64,000 bases of DNA from Cellulosimicrobium arenosum (lineage in GTDB: Bacteria > Actinomycetota > Actinomycetes > Actinomycetales > Cellulomonadaceae). The stretch is from NCBI RefSeq assembly GCF_014837295.1, contig NZ_JACYHB010000002.1, positions 248,001 to 312,000 on the forward strand, given 5' to 3'. The position numbers were made by a program, and so were the translations under genes. A model generated the notes under the pieces. It made no database searches. It saw nothing but the letters and a program-made list of their open reading frames with translations, and was not told the DNA's origin. Below are positions 52,023 through 64,000 of this stretch, piece by piece (the stretch's first letter is position 1; each line of letters starts with the position of its first letter).

Positions 52023-53459
52023 TCAGGAGCAGGAGAGCTCGTCGTAGGTCACGGTGAAGGTGACTTCCTCGCCATCGGCCACCGCAGTGGCGGTGACCAC
52101 GGCGTCGCCGGCCTCGATGCTCGTCCCCCGGGAGGCGAACGACTGGTAGGCGCTCCTCCCCCCGGCGACCTCGGCGAACGCTCTCTTCCCGAACGGGGTC
52201 GAGAGCGTCACGTCGACGGGCTCGGTGCCGTCGTTCGTCGCGCGGACCGCGACGTAGGCGTCGCCCGCCAGGCACCGAGACACGGTCTGGACGGAGACCG
52301 GCATGTCCCTGGTACCGCTCGGCCGGGCCAGCGCGGCGTAGATCTGCACCATCGCCGCCTGCCCGAGGAGCTCCGTTGTCTCGCCGTCGACGGGGAACAG
52401 GCCGGTCTCGGGGTCGCGCACGTCGCGCCACTGCGCGTCCGCGTAGTCCGCCATCGCGTCGCGGTAGGTCTCGCCGCCCGTCACGGACTCCAGCAGCAGG
52501 AGGTTCTTGAACCAGATGGAGTTGAAGAACATGGGCTGGTGCTGCAGCCGGCCCTCGGTGACGTAGAAGCGGTACGAGTCGCTCGCGATCGCCTTCGCCT
52601 TGTGCAGGTACTGCTCGTCGCCCGTGGCCTGATAGAGCAGCGTGTAGGTGCCCACGGGCACGCCCTGGTTGTACGACCACTGCGCCCGGTCGATCGAGCC
52701 GTCCAGCGCGACGTTGTCCCAGTACAGCCCGTTCGGCGCCAGCAGGTACCGGTCCGTCCACGCCGTCATCCGCTCGGCCCAGTCCAGGTACTCGTCCTCC
52801 CCCGTGACCATGTAGAGCCGGGTCGCGAGCTGGGCGGCAGGCATCGTCGAGACGGTGTTGCGGTCGGTGCTCCAGGTCGCCTGGGTCCAGAAGACGCCCC
52901 CCGGTGCGGGATGGGTGGGATCGGTGTCCCAGCCGGTGACGACCAGGTCGAAGATCTCCTCCGCCCGCTCGAGCGCGTCGTCGTCGCCGCGCTCGAGGTA
53001 CTGCTGCACCTTCGCGAGCGCCACCCACTCGTTGTCGTCGTAGAAGATGTCGCCGCCGTCACCGTACGGCGACCGCGGGTAGGAGTCGTAACCGGGCAGC
53101 CCCGTCGCACCGCCGTCCGCGTTCCAGAAGTGCTCCTGGCCCCGTCCACGGTCGGCCAGGTCGTCCGCAAAGGTGCTGCCGACGGGCTCGGGCAGCACGG
53201 CGAGGTCGAGAGTCGCGACGTGGGCCTGCGAGAACGGCCACTCGTAGGAGTAGGGCCGGTCCTGCGCCGTGCGCGGGTACTGCTCCAGGTAGAGCGAGGA
53301 ACCGTCGTCGACGTACAGGTAGTCCTGCATCGCCTCGTAGCTGGCGACCGCGCGCTCCAGCTGAGTGCTGTCCGCGGCAGGGGCAGCGGCTGCGGGCACG
53401 GCGGCGCCGAGCACGCAGGCCAGCGCGGCGACCGCACCGGCGCTCGTGGAAGACTTCAT
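52023..53459 (-). CDS. Secreted GH76 alpha-1,6-mannanase-like enzyme
   Basis: 478 residues. Signal peptide 1-30 (STSAGAVAALACVLGAAVPAAAA). GH76 (alpha/alpha)6 domain about 35-380 with the family's Asp pair in IFYDDNEWVALAKVQQYL and helices WTDRYLLAPNGLYWDNV and QWSYNQGVPVGTYTLLYQATG. Last 90 residues are a Cys-bounded module (SRCLAG...SCS) nearly the same as the amylopullulanase C-terminus. GH76 enzymes cut alpha-1,6-mannan of yeast cell walls or actinobacterial glycans. ATG 53459 has AAGGAG 9 nt upstream. Sits between the ABC exporter gene and a remnant of that gene's 3' end. Confidence 0.93.
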   Translation of the reverse strand: MKSSTSAGAVAALACVLGAAVPAAAAPAADSTQLERAVASYEAMQDYLYVDDGSSLYLEQYPRTAQDRPYSYEWPFSQAHVATLDLAVLPEPVGSTFADDLADRGRGQEHFWNADGGATGLPGYDSYPRSPYGDGGDIFYDDNEWVALAKVQQYLERGDDDALERAEEIFDLVVTGWDTDPTHPAPGGVFWTQATWSTDRNTVSTMPAAQLATRLYMVTGEDEYLDWAERMTAWTDRYLLAPNGLYWDNVALDGSIDRAQWSYNQGVPVGTYTLLYQATGDEQYLHKAKAIASDSYRFYVTEGRLQHQPMFFNSIWFKNLLLLESVTGGETYRDAMADYADAQWRDVRDPETGLFPVDGETTELLGQAAMVQIYAALARPSGTRDMPVSVQTVSRCLAGDAYVAVRATNDGTEPVDVTLSTPFGKRAFAEVAGGRSAYQSFASRGTSIEAGDAVVTATAVADGEEVTFTVTYDELSCS

Positions 53460-53615
53460 CGTTCTCTCCTTCACTCGGCCGAAGACGCCCATGCGCAGCA
53501 GACTCGTGCCCCGGCGCACCATCGTCGTCCTCCGCTCGGACGGTCGGTCCGGACACACCGTATCCGGTGGCCGCAGACTCCGAGCCGCCCGCGCCCCGGC
53601 GCGACCAGGGGGAGC

Positions 53616-56600
53616 TCAGCCCGCGAGGTGTCCCCACCGCGGCGCGAGATCACGCCACGGTCCGACGTCGGCGACCCGCCCGTCGTCGAGCACCACGACC
53701 CGGTCGGCACGGGCGAGCGCCGCCCGCTTCGACGTCGCCCCGATGACGGTGGTACCGCGCTCGCGCAGGGACGACCACAGCTCGATCTCGGTCGCGGCGT
53801 CCAGAGCGCTCGAGACGTCGTCCGCCAGGAGGAGCTCGGTGTCGGTCGCGAGCGCCCGCGCGAGCGCGAGCCGCTGCACCTGCCCGCCCGACAGCCGGAC
53901 ACCGCGGTGCCCCACGAGAGCCTCGTGCCCGCCGGCCTCGACGACGTCCTGCTCCAGGCGGGCGGAGGCGACCGGGCCGTGCACCTCGCGCTCGTGACCG
54001 AGCCGCACGTTGTCGGCGAACGTGCCCGAGAGCACACGCGGCACCTGCGCGACGTGCGCGACCTGGCCGGGTCGCAAGAACGTCTGGGCGTCGACGACGT
54101 CCGTGCCGTTCCACCGGATCGCACCGGTGTGCTCCATGAGACCCGCGAGCGCCGAGAGCAGGCTCGACTTGCCCGCCCCGACCTGACCGAGCAGGAGCAC
54201 CAGCTCACCGCGCCGCACCGACAGGTCCACACCGTGGACGCCGATCGTGCCGTCGTCGTGCAGCGCCGTCAGGTCGGCCAGGTCGAGCCGTTCCAACGCC
54301 CGCCGCGGGACCGGGACGGGCGTCGGCGCGGCTCCCGTGACCAGGTCGACCCCGGCGGGGACGTCCATGAGGTCGGCGCCCGCGGCGAACCGGCTGGTCG
54401 CCTGCTGCCACGAGCGCGTCCCCGGCGCCTCGGTCACGACGGCGCCCGCGACGACGCCGAACCAGCCGAAGCCGTTCACCGCGTTGGCGACCAGCAGCGC
54501 CGTGGCCAGATCCCACGTCCCCATGAGGAGACCTGCCCACGCGGCGACCACGCCGAGCTGGATCATGACCAGCGGCACGCCGTCGAGCGCCGCCTGGACC
54601 CGGTGCTCGAAGACCGCGGCCCGCACGCGGCCCCGGTCGACCTCACGCAGGTGGGAGTGCACCTGCGTCGTACGGGCGGCGAGCTTGACCGTGCGCGCGG
54701 AGTCGAGGGCGGAGACGAGAGCCCGGCCGAACCGCGCCCGCGCCGCCGACGACCGTGTCGCCGACCGGCCGGCGATCGGGCGCCCGATCGCCGACGCACC
54801 CGCGGAGACCACCATCACGGCCAGCAGGACCGCCCCGGCGAGCCACGAGCCGCTGATCAGGGCCGTGACACCCGCGATCGCCAGTCCGTTGACGAAGTCG
54901 ACCCAGCGGTCCGCGTACCGGGCGAACCGGTCGGCGTCCATGGCACGAGCCACGACCTCGCCCGGCGGCGACGCCGGGAGCCGGTGCTGACGTGTCTGCC
55001 CGGCCATGACGGCCATGCGCACCCGCAGCAGCACCTCGATCCACCAGCGCGGATACAGGTACACGGCGCGCGCGAGACACACCGGTGCGGCGACGAGCAG
55101 CACCGTGAACAGCCCGAGCAGCACGACCGGGAAGCCCTCGTCCAGACTCTGGACGGCGTGGCCCCACAGGTAGCCGGTGATCGCGCCCTGTGCCGAGAAC
55201 AGGCTCGCCACCAGGAACAGCACCGCGGCGAACGCTCCCCACGCCGGCCGCACGCGCAGCGCGTGCAGGATCCCGCGGGCCAGGCTCGGCCCGTCCCCGG
55301 GATCGGTCAGCTCCGGCCGGGCGCCGCGACGTCGGCGCCCCCCGACGGCCCCGGCTGCGTCCTCGGGCCGGCTCGCGTCCGAGGACGCGTGCTCGGCGAC
55401 GCTCGCCTCCAGCAGAGCCCGGTACGGGCCGTCGGCGGCTGCGAGCTCCGCCCGCGGACCCTGCTGCACGATGCGCCCGTGGTCGAGCACGGCAACGAGG
55501 CCGGCGCGCTCGATGGTCGAGAGCCGGTGCGCGACGAGGACGCCGGTGCGCCCGGTGAGCAGCCGCTCCGACGCGGCGACCACGCGCGCCTCGGTCAGCG
55601 GGTCCATCCGGGCCGTCGCCTCGTCGAGCACGACCACCTGCACGTCGCGCACCAGCAGGCGCGCGAACGCGACGAGCTGCTCCTCGCCCGCGGACAGCGA
55701 CGTCCCGCCCGGTCCCAGCAGCGTGTCGAGCCCGTCGGGCAGGCCGAGGACCCAGTCGTCGAGCCGGAGCTCTCGGACCGCCGCCTCGACGTCCGCACGC
55801 GACACGTCCGCGAAGAGCGCGACGTTCTCCGCGAGCGTGCCCGCGAGGATCTCCGTGCGCTGCGTCACGACGCCGACGGCAGCTCGCAGCGCGTGCAGGT
55901 CGAGCTCGCGGACGTCCGCTCCCCCGACGAGCACCGAGCCGGTCGGCGGCTCGACGGCCCGGGAGAGCAGCGACGCCAGCGTCGACTTGCCCGAGCCGGT
56001 CCGCCCGACGAGGGCGACGGTCGCGCCGGCGGGAACCCGCAGGCTCACGCCGTCCAGGGCGAAGGTGCCCTCGGCGTAGGCGAAGCGCAGGTCGCGCAGC
56101 TCGATCCCGACCGGGCCCTCGGGCACCGCGCGGCCGCCTGTCGGCTCGGGCGCCACGGACAGCATCTGCCGGATCCGCGTGAGCGCGCCCAGACCTTCCT
56201 GGATGTCGGGAAGGTGGTGGACGAGGCTGTCCGTCTGCCCCACGAACATGGCCGTGACGAGGAACAGGGTGACCAGCCGGTCGACCGGCAGGTCGCCGTC
56301 CGTGGCGAGCGCTGCGCCCGCCACGGCCGTCCCCGCGAGCAACGCCGCCAGCACCAGACCCGCACGACGGACCATGCGCGACTCGACCGACAGCACCGCC
56401 TCGAACCGGGCGTGCACCCGCGCCGAGAGGACGGCGAGCCGACGGATCGCGAACGACTGCCCGAGGCTGGTGCGCAGGTCGTCGCGCGCCGCGACCGCCT
56501 CCTCGAAACCGGCGGCGTGGTCCGTCCAGGCCGCCTCCTCGACGACCTTGCGGCGCGAGATCTCGCCCAGCATCGGCCGGACGAGCAGCCACGCGACCAG

Positions 56601-57143
56601 GCCGAGGACCGGGAAGAGGAACCAGGCCGGCCACCACGTCAGCCCGGCCACGACCCACATGGGGACCACGCCGACGAGCGTGCGCCCCGCGCCCCAGAGC
56701 TGGCGCCGCACGAGCGTGCCGACGGCGTGCGTGTCGTCGTCGACCCGGTCCAGCACCTCGCCGACCGCCTGCTCCGTCAGGGTGGCCAGCGGCTGGTGCA
56801 GGGCAGCCGTGAGCAGGTCTCCCCGCAGCCTTCCTTCGGCACGGTCGACCACGCCTGCCCACACGATCTGCCCGGCCGTGTCGAACAGCGCAGCGCCCAC
56901 GATGCAGACCGCGAGCAGCCGGAGGCTCGCGGTGGTCGGGTCGTCGGCGATCCACCCGGCGACGACGGTGCCCAGAGCGGCCCCGACCGCGCCGACGGTG
57001 AGGCCGACCAGCGCGACGAGGGCCTGCGGCCGCCGCAGGCGCCGCCAGTCCAGCCGCCGGGAGGGGTCCACGGTGGCGGGGGCGGTCGCGCCCGGGCCGT
57101 CCGGGCCGGACGGGTGGGAGGTCGGTGCGGGTGCGTCGATCAT
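53616..57143 (-). CDS. Fused ABC exporter (TMD-NBD-TMD-NBD)
   Basis: 1175 residues holding two complete half-transporters. NBD1: Walker A GRTGSGKST near residue 377, signature LSAGEEQ near 479, Walker B VVVLDEATARMD near 501, H-loop AHRLS; all functional-looking. NBD2: Walker A GQVGAGKSS near 981, signature LSGGQVQR near 1083, but Walker B ends LLADD (Asp for the catalytic Glu, about 1103) and the H-loop His is lost (GATSKRA, about 1133). Such one-good/one-degenerate pairs are usual in heterodimeric exporters. Two six-helix membrane domains precede the NBDs. Start ATG 57143; TAGGGT at 57158-57153 leaves a leader of only 2-3 nt. Substrate unknown. Confidence 0.92.
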   Translation of the reverse strand: MIDAPAPTSHPSGPDGPGATAPATVDPSRRLDWRRLRRPQALVALVGLTVGAVGAALGTVVAGWIADDPTTASLRLLAVCIVGAALFDTAGQIVWAGVVDRAEGRLRGDLLTAALHQPLATLTEQAVGEVLDRVDDDTHAVGTLVRRQLWGAGRTLVGVVPMWVVAGLTWWPAWFLFPVLGLVAWLLVRPMLGEISRRKVVEEAAWTDHAAGFEEAVAARDDLRTSLGQSFAIRRLAVLSARVHARFEAVLSVESRMVRRAGLVLAALLAGTAVAGAALATDGDLPVDRLVTLFLVTAMFVGQTDSLVHHLPDIQEGLGALTRIRQMLSVAPEPTGGRAVPEGPVGIELRDLRFAYAEGTFALDGVSLRVPAGATVALVGRTGSGKSTLASLLSRAVEPPTGSVLVGGADVRELDLHALRAAVGVVTQRTEILAGTLAENVALFADVSRADVEAAVRELRLDDWVLGLPDGLDTLLGPGGTSLSAGEEQLVAFARLLVRDVQVVVLDEATARMDPLTEARVVAASERLLTGRTGVLVAHRLSTIERAGLVAVLDHGRIVQQGPRAELAAADGPYRALLEASVAEHASSDASRPEDAAGAVGGRRRRGARPELTDPGDGPSLARGILHALRVRPAWGAFAAVLFLVASLFSAQGAITGYLWGHAVQSLDEGFPVVLLGLFTVLLVAAPVCLARAVYLYPRWWIEVLLRVRMAVMAGQTRQHRLPASPPGEVVARAMDADRFARYADRWVDFVNGLAIAGVTALISGSWLAGAVLLAVMVVSAGASAIGRPIAGRSATRSSAARARFGRALVSALDSARTVKLAARTTQVHSHLREVDRGRVRAAVFEHRVQAALDGVPLVMIQLGVVAAWAGLLMGTWDLATALLVANAVNGFGWFGVVAGAVVTEAPGTRSWQQATSRFAAGADLMDVPAGVDLVTGAAPTPVPVPRRALERLDLADLTALHDDGTIGVHGVDLSVRRGELVLLLGQVGAGKSSLLSALAGLMEHTGAIRWNGTDVVDAQTFLRPGQVAHVAQVPRVLSGTFADNVRLGHEREVHGPVASARLEQDVVEAGGHEALVGHRGVRLSGGQVQRLALARALATDTELLLADDVSSALDAATEIELWSSLRERGTTVIGATSKRAALARADRVVVLDDGRVADVGPWRDLAPRWGHLAG

Positions 57144-57284
57144 GGCGAGTCGACCCTATGTCCCGTGCCCGACACCCACGCAGGCAATTTCCGTGCCGCA
57201 CGACGAGGTCCGCCTCGAGATGCCGGCGCACCCGCCCGGTGTGACCGTGGAGCGGGCCAGCAGCGCACGACGAGGACGGAGCAC

Positions 57285-58010
57285 ATGACGGAGCAGGCGG
57301 CGGCACCGGCACCGGCGTTCCCCGGCGCGCTGTCGGCGCTCGCGACCGTCTCGCTCGTCGTGGCGGGGCTCTGCGCGCTCTGGGTCGCCGTCGACGTCGT
57401 CCGGCGCCCGCCCCGTATGCGGGTCATGGCGGTCGTCTGGCCGCTCACGATGCTGTTCGGCAGCGTCGTCTGGTTGTGGTTCTACCTCCGCTGGGCGCGG
57501 ACGGGCCGAGCGGACGACGACGCAGACCGCCCCCACTGGGTCTCCGTCGTGACCAGCACCAGCCACTGCGGCGCGGGGTGCACGCTCGGCGACGTGGTCG
57601 GCGAGGGGCTCGTCCTGGCGGTACCCGGGCTCGCGACCGTCGCCGGGTACGGCTGGCTCTTCGCCGACGAGATGTACGCGCGGTGGGTCGTGGACCTCGT
57701 GCTCGCGTTCGGCTTCGGCATCGTGCTGCAGTACCTCGCGATCGCGCCGATGCGGGGGCTCTCGTTGCGCCGTGGGCTGGCCGAGGCGGTCACGGCGGAC
57801 ACCGTCTCCATCCTGTCCTGGCAGCTCGGGATGTACGCGGCGATGGCGCTCGCCCAGCTCGTCGTCCTCCCCGCTGCGTTCGGCGGACCGGCGCCCGTGC
57901 TCAGCGTCGAGTTCTGGTGGATCATGCAGCTGGCGATGCTCACCGGTTTCGCCACCAGCTACCCGGCGAACGTCTGGCTGGTGCGGCGCGGCGTCAAGGA
58001 GGCGATGTGA
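57285..58010 (+). CDS. DUF4396 membrane protein
   Basis: 241 residues with an N-terminal hydrophobic helix (residues 15-35), further helices at about 50-65, 105-125, 135-155, 175-195 and 205-225, and the family motif SHCGAGCTLGD near 90-100, whose His and two Cys could bind a metal. Function unknown. ATG 57285 follows GAGGACGGAG. Its stop overlaps the start of the DUF2254 gene (ATGTGA: stop TGA, start GTG), so the two membrane proteins are coupled. Confidence 0.85.
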   Translation: MTEQAAAPAPAFPGALSALATVSLVVAGLCALWVAVDVVRRPPRMRVMAVVWPLTMLFGSVVWLWFYLRWARTGRADDDADRPHWVSVVTSTSHCGAGCTLGDVVGEGLVLAVPGLATVAGYGWLFADEMYARWVVDLVLAFGFGIVLQYLAIAPMRGLSLRRGLAEAVTADTVSILSWQLGMYAAMALAQLVVLPAAFGGPAPVLSVEFWWIMQLAMLTGFATSYPANVWLVRRGVKEAM

Positions 58011-59311
58011 GGATCGCCTGGCGTCGCGCCCTCGACTCGTTCTGGTTCTACCCGGCCGTCCTGTCGACGGTGGCGGTCGTCGTCGCCGAGGTCCTCATCG
58101 GCGTCGACCGTGCCCTCGCCGAGGACTCCTTCGAGGACGTGACCCTGTTGTCCTCGTTGAGCGCCGGCGGCAGCCGGGCGCTGCTCAGCGCCATCGCCAC
58201 GTCCGTGCTCACCGTGACCGGGACGACGTTCTCCATCACGATCTCGGTGCTCGCGACCACCACGTCGTCGTACGGGCCGCGGCTGGTGCGCAACTTCATG
58301 AGCGACCGTGGGAACCAGCTCGTGCTCGGCGTCTTCACCGCCTCGTTCCTGTACTCGCTCGTCGTGCTGCGCGCCGTGCGCAGCGAGACGGACGACGGCG
58401 ATGCGTTCGTCCCGACGCTGGCGGTGAACGGCGCGATGCTCCTCGCCGTCCTCAGCGTCGCCGTGCTCGTCTACTTCATCCACCACATCGCCGACTCCGT
58501 GCAGGTCTCGACCCTGCAGCGCCGTCTACGGGACGACCTCGGCGCCGTCGTCGAGCTGCTCGCGCCCGCGCAGGCAGGCCCCGCCGACGTCGGACCGCAG
58601 CACACAGGACCGCAGGACCTGCCGCCCGTGCGCGACGTGGTCGCCGCCGACAGGTCCGGCTACGTCCAGCGGGTCGACGTCGACCGGCTCCTGCGGCTCG
58701 CCGAGGCGTCGGACGGCCTGGTCGAGTGCGTCGTGAGGTCCGGCGACCATGTGGCCGTGGGCGAGCCGGTCGTCCGCCTCCGTGCACACGGCACCTTCGC
58801 GGACGACGGTGCCCGTGGCGTGCGCGCCGCCGTCACGCTCGGTGACGAGCGCACCCCGCACCAGGACCTCGAGTACGCCGTCCAGCAGCTCACCGACATG
58901 GCGGTGCGTGCCCTGTCCCCGGGCACCAACGACCCGTACACCGCCGCGAGCGCGTTCGACGCGCTCGGCGACGGCCTCGCCCGGCTCGCCGGACGTCCGC
59001 CCGTCCCACCGGGACGGGCGGACGCGGGCGGCACGCTGCGTGTCGTCGTCCCGTGGCCACAGGCCGAGGAGCTCATCGCCCAGGTCCTGGTAGCCGTGCG
59101 CTGCTACGCGGTCGACGCGCCCGTCGCGCTCGGCGCGGCACTGCGGCTCGTGGAGCGGATCGCCCGCGTGGCGGAAGGCCCCACCACCCGCAGCCTCGTG
59201 CGCGACGAGGTGCGCGCGCTGCACGAGGCCGTCGCCCGCTCCTCGCTCCAGGAGCGTGACCGGCTCGGCATCGAGCGGCGGGTCGACGAGGTCCTCACGA
59301 CGCTCGCCTGA
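58007..59311 (+). CDS. DUF2254 membrane protein
   Basis: 434 residues. Four membrane segments in the first 170 residues (FYPAVLSTVAVVVAEVLIG, SVLTVTGTTFSITISVLAT, LVLGVFTASFLYSLVVL, AMLLAVLSVAVLVYFIHHIADSVQ), then a soluble C-terminal domain with DRSGYVQRVDVDRLLRLA and LEYAVQQLTDMAVRALSPGTNDPYTA, the DUF2254 signature. Function unknown. GTG 58007 has AAGGAGG 6 nt upstream and overlaps the DUF4396 stop. Convergent with mdh with an 8 bp gap. Confidence 0.88.
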   Translation: MRIAWRRALDSFWFYPAVLSTVAVVVAEVLIGVDRALAEDSFEDVTLLSSLSAGGSRALLSAIATSVLTVTGTTFSITISVLATTTSSYGPRLVRNFMSDRGNQLVLGVFTASFLYSLVVLRAVRSETDDGDAFVPTLAVNGAMLLAVLSVAVLVYFIHHIADSVQVSTLQRRLRDDLGAVVELLAPAQAGPADVGPQHTGPQDLPPVRDVVAADRSGYVQRVDVDRLLRLAEASDGLVECVVRSGDHVAVGEPVVRLRAHGTFADDGARGVRAAVTLGDERTPHQDLEYAVQQLTDMAVRALSPGTNDPYTAASAFDALGDGLARLAGRPPVPPGRADAGGTLRVVVPWPQAEELIAQVLVAVRCYAVDAPVALGAALRLVERIARVAEGPTTRSLVRDEVRALHEAVARSSLQERDRLGIERRVDEVLTTLA

Positions 59312-59319
59312 TCTCGCGG

Positions 59320-62971
<3,652 letters not shown>

Positions 62972-63024
62972 CACGTCGCCGGTGGGGCCTCGTCCGCGGG
63001 CTGCGTCGTCGGCGGGCCGAGCCG

Positions 63025-63447
63025 TCAGCCCTGAGGGACGACGCCCGGGGTCGTGAGGGCCAGGAACGCGATGGCGACGGCGGGGGCGAGGAAGAAGAAG
63101 GTGTCCAGCCCCCGGGACCGCACCGAGATGCCGACGGGGCCCGGTCCGGGCAGGAAGGCCCGCGCGAGACCCGCGGCGACGAGCACCCCGGCAAGGACGA
63201 GGCACCCTGCGCGCGCGTCCACGAGCACGGCGACCACGGTGGCGAGGAGGACGCCCGCGAGCACGATCCACATCGCGGGCCGACGCGACGCCGACCGCGA
63301 CGAACCGGGGCCGGGTCCCGCGTCGTCGGTCACGTGGTGCCACACGGGGACGGGGACCGGTCGCCGACCGGGAGGAGCAGCGGGTGCGGACCCCGCGCTC
63401 CCGCCCTCGGCCTCACGGGTACGGCCGGTGTCGCCCGTGCCGCTCAT
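63025..63447 (-). CDS. DUF3017 small membrane protein
   Basis: 140 residues: a Gly/Pro-rich cytosolic N-terminus of about 60 residues, then three hydrophobic segments (MWIVLAGVLLATVVAVLVDA, CLVLAGVLVAAGLARAFL, TFFFLAPAVAIAFLALTTPG) with VGISVRSRGLDTFF between the second and third, the DUF3017 signature. Function unknown; relatives often sit downstream of folD, but here it is near the TCA genes. ATG 63447 is the first good start after the divergent promoter. Confidence 0.78.
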   Translation of the reverse strand: MSGTGDTGRTREAEGGSAGSAPAAPPGRRPVPVPVWHHVTDDAGPGPGSSRSASRRPAMWIVLAGVLLATVVAVLVDARAGCLVLAGVLVAAGLARAFLPGPGPVGISVRSRGLDTFFFLAPAVAIAFLALTTPGVVPQG

Positions 63448-63506
63448 CCGCGTCCTCGCCCGTCTCGTCGCCGTCCCCGCACACGCACGATCGTAGCGCC
63501 GTGGCC

Positions 63507-63512
63507 TACCGT
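63507..63512 (+). promoter_or_regulatory. -10 box of leaderless FAD-reductase gene
   Basis: TACCGT, 7 nt before ATG 63520. Confidence 0.5.
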
Positions 63513-63519
63513 GACGATC

Positions 63520-64000
63520 ATGGCACCTCCGGACCGTGGACCCGCTCCCACCGCCGACCCGCCGTCGTCCGTGGTCGTCGTCGGCGCGGGCCTGGCCGGC
63601 GCGCAGACCGTCGCCGCGCTGCGTACCCACGGGTTCACGGGGGCGATCACCGTCCTGGGCGCCGAGGGCGTCCCGCCGTACGACAGACCACCGTTGTCCA
63701 AGGAGCTGTTGAGCCGGGCCGAGCCCGCCTGGCTCGCCGGCGAGCTCGGGGTGGACGTCACGGCCCTCGCGGACGACGTCCGCCTCGCCGACCCGGCCGC
63801 ACGGCTGGTGACGGCGACGGGACCGACCGAGCAGCACGTCGTGGTCACACGGTCGGGCGAACGGTTGCGCGCGGACGCCGTCGTGCTCGCGGTGGGGTCC
63901 GCACCGGTGCGCCCGGCGGCGTGGGAGTCCGCCCTGGTGCTGCACACCGCGGCCGAGGCCGCGACCCTGCGGGCCGTCGTGCACCCGGGCCAGCGGCTCG
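63520..64000 (+). CDS. FAD-dependent ferredoxin-reductase-like oxidoreductase, N-terminal part
   Basis: The first 160 codons are inside the window; the gene runs off the right edge. FAD-binding Rossmann motif VVVVGAGLAGAQTVAALR (residues about 19-36), then VPPYDRPPLSKELL near 56, the signature of rhodocoxin/putidaredoxin-reductase-like enzymes, and AVVLAVGSAPVRP near 128. These reductases pass electrons from NAD(P)H to a ferredoxin for cytochrome P450 or ring-hydroxylating oxygenases. Partner genes are outside the window. Confidence 0.88.
   Translation, partial: MAPPDRGPAPTADPPSSVVVVGAGLAGAQTVAALRTHGFTGAITVLGAEGVPPYDRPPLSKELLSRAEPAWLAGELGVDVTALADDVRLADPAARLVTATGPTEQHVVVTRSGERLRADAVVLAVGSAPVRPAAWESALVLHTAAEAATLRAVVHPGQRL

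Noticed and set aside
51297-58010. A plus-strand frame of over 2200 codons across the ABC exporter and GH76 genes
   Set aside because: It is an antisense shadow. Only the last 241 codons (from 57285) encode a recognisable protein (DUF4396).

Overview
The window is high-GC actinobacterial DNA. The evidence is its codon pattern, many GTG starts, a WhiB regulator, mycoredoxin, AdnAB and a run of genes in an order I recall from Mycobacterium tuberculosis (about Rv3194c to Rv3211). The secreted amylopullulanase, the GH76 mannanase and their shared C-terminal module point to a polysaccharide degrader of the Cellulosimicrobium/Promicromonosporaceae/Cellulomonas kind. That placement is inference. I see no tRNA, rRNA, CRISPR array, transposase or phage gene.

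Layout. 1-21128 is a conserved genome-maintenance and stress block: YlbL fragment, DUF2342 protein, HELxH peptidase, an orphan RRE/ThiF-like protein, whiB7 with a full regulatory leader, uvrD2, mycoredoxin behind a SigH/SigR-type promoter, nudC, a phosphotransferase-fold protein, adnBA, a DUF3152 protein, TetR, DUF3107, a ferritin-like protein and a DEAD-box RNA helicase with a long leader. 21209-27304 holds an MFS-GntR pair, MarC, a PHP phosphoesterase, an alpha/beta hydrolase and aminopeptidase P. 27397-31315 holds a general-stress protein and the MgtE-like/DUF1003/Mrp group, which I also recall as a conserved mycobacterial group. 31363-34710 is a galactose unit: a DeoR repressor and a single-polypeptide GalT-GalK fusion. 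34733-41119 holds exonuclease III, an MFS protein and the one-carbon genes glyA, folD and purU; glyA follows a ZTP riboswitch.

41211-53459 is the sugar region: an mmsA-mmsB-chvE importer operon, a 2059-residue amylopullulanase and a GH76 enzyme. 53616-57143 encodes a fused four-domain ABC exporter. A broken copy of its 3' end lies beyond the GH76 gene, a scar of duplication or insertion. Then come a coupled DUF4396-DUF2254 membrane pair, the TCA genes icd and mdh, an aquaporin, a DUF3017 protein and the start of a ferredoxin-reductase-like gene.

Control signals are unusually readable. Eleven genes have a TANNNT -10 box exactly 6 or 7 nt before the start codon, so they probably make leaderless mRNAs. 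Genes with long leaders (whiB7, glyA, rhlE, mrx1, mmsA) are the ones that carry attenuators, a riboswitch, an alternative-sigma promoter or operators. The most interesting items are the whiB7 uORF/attenuator, the shared C-terminal module of the two secreted glycosidases, the ABC-transporter scar, the unidentified structured RNA before folD, and the GalT-GalK fusion.
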